Below are positions 20,401-22,965 of a stretch of 22,965 nt of DNA, piece after piece. The DNA is from Pelargonium nanum (lineage: Eukaryota; Streptophyta; Magnoliopsida; Geraniales; Geraniaceae): NCBI GenBank assembly GCA_036897485.1, contig JAYMTF010001513.1, forward strand, positions 1-22,965. The letters run 5' to 3'. The translations under genes were made by a program, and so were the position numbers. The first letter of the stretch is position 1. The number at the start of each line of letters is the position of its first letter. A model generated the notes under the pieces. It ran no database searches. It was not told the DNA's origin and worked only from the letters and a program-made list of their open reading frames with translations.

Positions 20401-22503
20401 CTTCGGGGGAATGCCATTAACAAATAAAGTACGATGTGCCTTCTGTGATGACTTCCGGATATTCCGCATTGAATCACCATGTGGATTGGAAGAATATACC
20501 GGGGCATTTGGACCAGCACCCTCTGTAACAATCCGCTTTCCATGACGGGCAGTACCTTGAGCACTGACTACTGCCTCCTGATCTTCCTTGGTCTCATTTT
20601 CATGATAATTTGATGAACTTACCATAGCATCATTTTTTTCTTTCATATCTAATCCACCTTTTGAACCTCTAATTCTACCCCAAACGGACAAGCTTGAACC
20701 TTGTGAACCAATGGCAGTCCTTGTGTTTCTAATTGGCAATTCATTATCAGAACCGTCATTTAACCTTACACGTTGACGGTCAGAAGTGTCATCATTCAAC
20801 AAAGATTCAGTTTCATCAATCTTAGGTGAATGCGTCGATAAGAGTGGGGCAGATGTTTCCGGACCATCATTATTCCACAATGGCTGATCAGGATCATACA
20901 AATCGGTTCCACCAGCACTCATAGGCCCAGAATATGCACCATTCAAGCCCAAACCATCGTCTGCCATGCCAGGTTTGCTACTTCTGTTGTGTAACCCCTT
21001 GCTACTCATCAGTGTGGTTGAAGAAGCACTAACAGAAGGTAAAGATACAGGTCCAGATGGTGCATGTAGGTGAGCACTTGGAAGTGAAACAGGGAGGTTA
21101 AATTGTGAAAGGCTCTGTAAAAAGCAAAGCAAAAAATTAATCTAGGCACATGAATTAAACACAAGCAACACAAAGAAAACTACAGCTGGACACTATGCCT
21201 GGTAATTTAATGCACAACTCAGTGTTGTACACATTTATTTTATAAATGACCAATGACTAACCAGCATTAAGATCATTCTAATAATCAATGATGAAACTCC
21301 TGCAATCTATTTCACCTATAACTCAGGGACGGCTAGTAAATGAAGAAAAGTAAAATCATCAACCTTGTAAGAGCTATACTGCTTTAGCAAATTTGACGGA
21401 TCTTTATAAGTTTTGGTCCATAGGCAGATTGAAATATGTAATCTATACACACCACCTTTCAGGCCTATGGGCAGTGGCCACATATAATTAGCACATTACT
21501 AGTCCTATAGAGTATATACATTCAAAACTATAGTAGACAGACCACATAAAGTGTTTCAGTTCCATCAAGCATAAAAATATCATCCTAGACAAGTTGATCC
21601 TGGCTGAGATTCATCATTCTAGTATAGTATTTTCTCCCATTTCCTGTTTTCTCAACTTATGCAATACCAAATAGGCAATAGAACCCTCAGTAACAAAACT
21701 TATATACTACTACATACCTGAACATCTTCGACAACAATCCGATTTACACCATGCTCCATTGGGCACATATCTCCTCTAAGACAAAATCCACGCTCCTCAA
21801 AATCTCGACATCTTTGCCGAGCAATGCCCATATTCAACAGAGGATTTATTGGTGTTCTGACTGGGCCTTGTAATCCAATAGAATGGAGTGTATCCAGGCC
21901 TCCATTTGGTACTCCTGGAATCAACCCAAATGCGCCCCATGACGCACTTTGTGCATTTGAAACATTTGGCAACCCCCTTCCAGCAAACAAACTCGGAGGA
22001 ATGGAACCCTGTGGGACCAATTGAGAAGCAATATCAACTGAGCTAAATCTAGAGTCATGTTGGTTCCAGGAACCATAATCCCTTCCTCTCCCCCTTCCAG
22101 GACCAGGGTCACCTGGAAATGTCTGGTTGCCCCTGATTCTTGGATTCAAGTCTGAAGGCGCCCGAGGGAACGTCATAAAACCAGGACGTCTTCTTTCAAA
22201 CTTCATACAGAATTCTTTCTCTAAAGGGGACATGTTACCATTTTTCCAGCTTTCACTTGCTTGAGAATCATTTTCCCTGAAAGGATGGCCATTTTCAAAA
22301 GGCTTGTTCCTCTTTCTGTAGGGCCTCGTAAGAACTTGATCAAAACCTTCTCTCTCTGAAGATTGGGACCGTGTCTCTCGCCTACGATGCTTATGGTTGC
22401 GATCATCATCATCATCATCACTAACTTCCTTCTCCTCTGGATCACTGATGCAATCTGAAGGAGAAAGACCCACTGGCTTCGGAGATGAAACTCTCATCTC
22501 CAT
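17473..22503 (-). CDS. C3H41: CCCH zinc-finger and RRM protein, C3H41 / RBM26-RBM27 type, 4 coding exons
   Basis: Probable nuclear RNA-binding protein. Animal RBM26/27 act with the exosome-targeting PAXT machinery; the plant role is less clear. Coding exons, minus strand: 22503-21718, 21114-19879, 18984-18634, 17946-17473. All introns are phase 0 and GT..AG; 948 aa. Order of parts: an acidic run of six Asp at 29-34 next to a basic stretch; an RG-rich patch at about 131-144; a CCCH finger C232-x8-C241-x5-C247-x3-H251; an RRM at about 491-561 with RNP2 LFVNGI (492-497) and RNP1-like RAFVQF (528-533); a charged coiled coil at about 638-674; and a second, atypical RRM at about 775-860, split by the last intron and lacking clear RNP motifs. 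The start is the first ATG of the exon, only 9 bases after an acceptor, so there is an upstream exon, probably leader; extra N-terminal coding sequence cannot be excluded. The C3H41 name rests on domain order and position next to RST1. Confidence 0.92.
17947..18633 (-). other. C3H41 intron between coding exons 3 and 4 (687 bp)
   Basis: Separates LAN from VSVLKEHF, in the middle of the second RRM. It contains the direct repeat ATCAAAGAAATAAC twice near 17982 and 18026. No mobile element recognised. Confidence 0.65.
19246..19394 (+). repeat. 5' terminal repeat of the C3H41-intron TRIM
   Basis: Begins TGTTTAAGTGGGTAATA and ends AAATTTAACA directly before the decayed primer-binding site at 19395-19406. 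Confidence 0.72.
19610..19765 (+). repeat. 3' terminal repeat of the C3H41-intron TRIM
   Basis: Begins TGTTGAAGTGGGTAATA after GTGTGGGAG (weak polypurine tract) and ends AATCCTGACA. It differs from the 5' copy by many substitutions and a few small indels, so the insertion is not young. Confidence 0.72.
21115..21717 (-). other. C3H41 intron between coding exons 1 and 2 (603 bp)
   Basis: Phase 0, between VEDVQ and SLSQFNLP, with donor GTATGT and acceptor TTTTTACAG. AT-rich; no repeat or RNA gene recognised. Confidence 0.65.
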
Positions 22504-22688
22504 GTAATCCTCCTGAAATATGCAGAATATCCAATTTACAATCTGATACCAGAAACCCAAAGCCTTTGGCTGGGTTAAGTTATCAGTTGCAAGAGACCTA
22601 GAGACAGAAAGAAATCGAGAAAGATAAATATTAATATCTCTTGAAATTAAGAAAATCAGATATTTGCAGCAATAGTACTCTTGTTTAG
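22504..22688 (-). other. Upstream side of C3H41: splice acceptor and intron or leader DNA
   Basis: A clear acceptor, ATATTTCAG, ends at 22513 and leaves GAGGATTAC before the ATG, so a spliced leader is expected. The first exon was not found within the window and may lie to the right. Nothing else is recognisable. Confidence 0.55.
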
Positions 22689-22965
22689 AGGGTGTTTGGG
22701 TTAGCTCATGAGCTGGTCAAACAAGCTCATGAGCACAAAATAGCTCTTTTCAGTGTTTGGTTACGTCTAAAATAGCTCATCAGCACTTGCTGATGAGCTA
22801 AAATAAAAGAGTTGGTACCCCCAGCTTCTAATTTTTTAGCTCATGAGCAGTTAAAAAAGAGTTAGTTTGACCAAGTAAAAGACATTTATGTCCTTTTATC
22901 TTTCTTTTAATTACTCATATATTTATTCTATAATTCAATTTATTAATTAAATTTAAAATTTTATA
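22689..22965. mobile_element. Palindrome-rich MITE-like repeat, cut by the window edge
   Basis: Begins AGGGTGTTTGGGTTAGC, a terminus style common in plant hAT-like MITEs. It contains AGCTCATGAGC three times (22703-22713, 22724-22734, 22838-22848) and a perfect hairpin with 12-bp arms, TAGCTCATCAGC / GCTGATGAGCTA (22773-22784 and 22789-22800), loop ACTT. The other terminus and any target duplication are beyond the window, so the class is a guess. Confidence 0.5.

Noticed and set aside
21824-22445. Plus- and minus-strand frames overlapping C3H41 exon 1
   Set aside because: They are in other frames or antisense to the exon that encodes the CCCH finger.
1-22965. tRNA, rRNA, microRNA precursor or CRISPR features
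   Set aside because: I saw no complete tRNA fold, rRNA segment or spaced repeat array. The hairpins seen are short or belong to repeat elements.

Overview
The window is nuclear DNA from a flowering plant, almost certainly a eudicot. The genes are split by AT-rich GT..AG introns, the intergenic DNA is AT-rich and full of small transposon relics, and the three encoded proteins are plant families. The species cannot be fixed from the sequence.

Layout: (1) 1-296, minus strand: the 5' part of an oleosin gene, cut by the left edge inside the proline knot, with a seed-type promoter reading leftward from about 390-570. (2) 297-2803: about 2.5 kb of non-coding DNA shared by two divergent genes; it holds one well-supported hAT-like MITE (2424-2601) just upstream of the next gene and a weaker inverted-repeat element (1143-1389). 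(3) 2804-16794, plus strand: a complete 25-exon gene for RST1 (RESURRECTION1), the plant relative of animal focadhesin. I rebuilt the splicing by hand; the joined frame stays open for 1861 codons. Its introns carry a SINE with a 10-bp target duplication (intron 15) and a decayed TRIM-like retroelement (intron 4). (4) 16795-17472: a short convergent intergenic region. (5) 17473-22503, minus strand: a 4-exon gene for a CCCH zinc-finger/RRM protein of the Arabidopsis C3H41 / animal RBM26-RBM27 type (948 aa as modelled), with a TRIM-like retroelement in its second coding intron. (6) 22504-22965: its upstream side, ending in a palindrome-rich MITE-like repeat cut by the right edge.

From memory, oleosin, RST1 and C3H41 also lie close together on Arabidopsis chromosome 3 (around At3g27660-At3g27700), so this looks like an ancestral block. 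RST1 links the cytosolic RNA exosome to the Ski complex, and RBM26/27-type proteins are tied to nuclear exosome targeting of polyadenylated RNA. The two convergent genes may therefore both serve exosome pathways in different compartments. The oleosin is a seed oil-body coat protein and has no known mechanistic link to them.

I see no wholly new system. The parts most worth a second look are the conserved exosome-related gene pair, the small retroelements in introns (one carrying two G-box/ABRE motifs) and the MITE next to the RST1 start.
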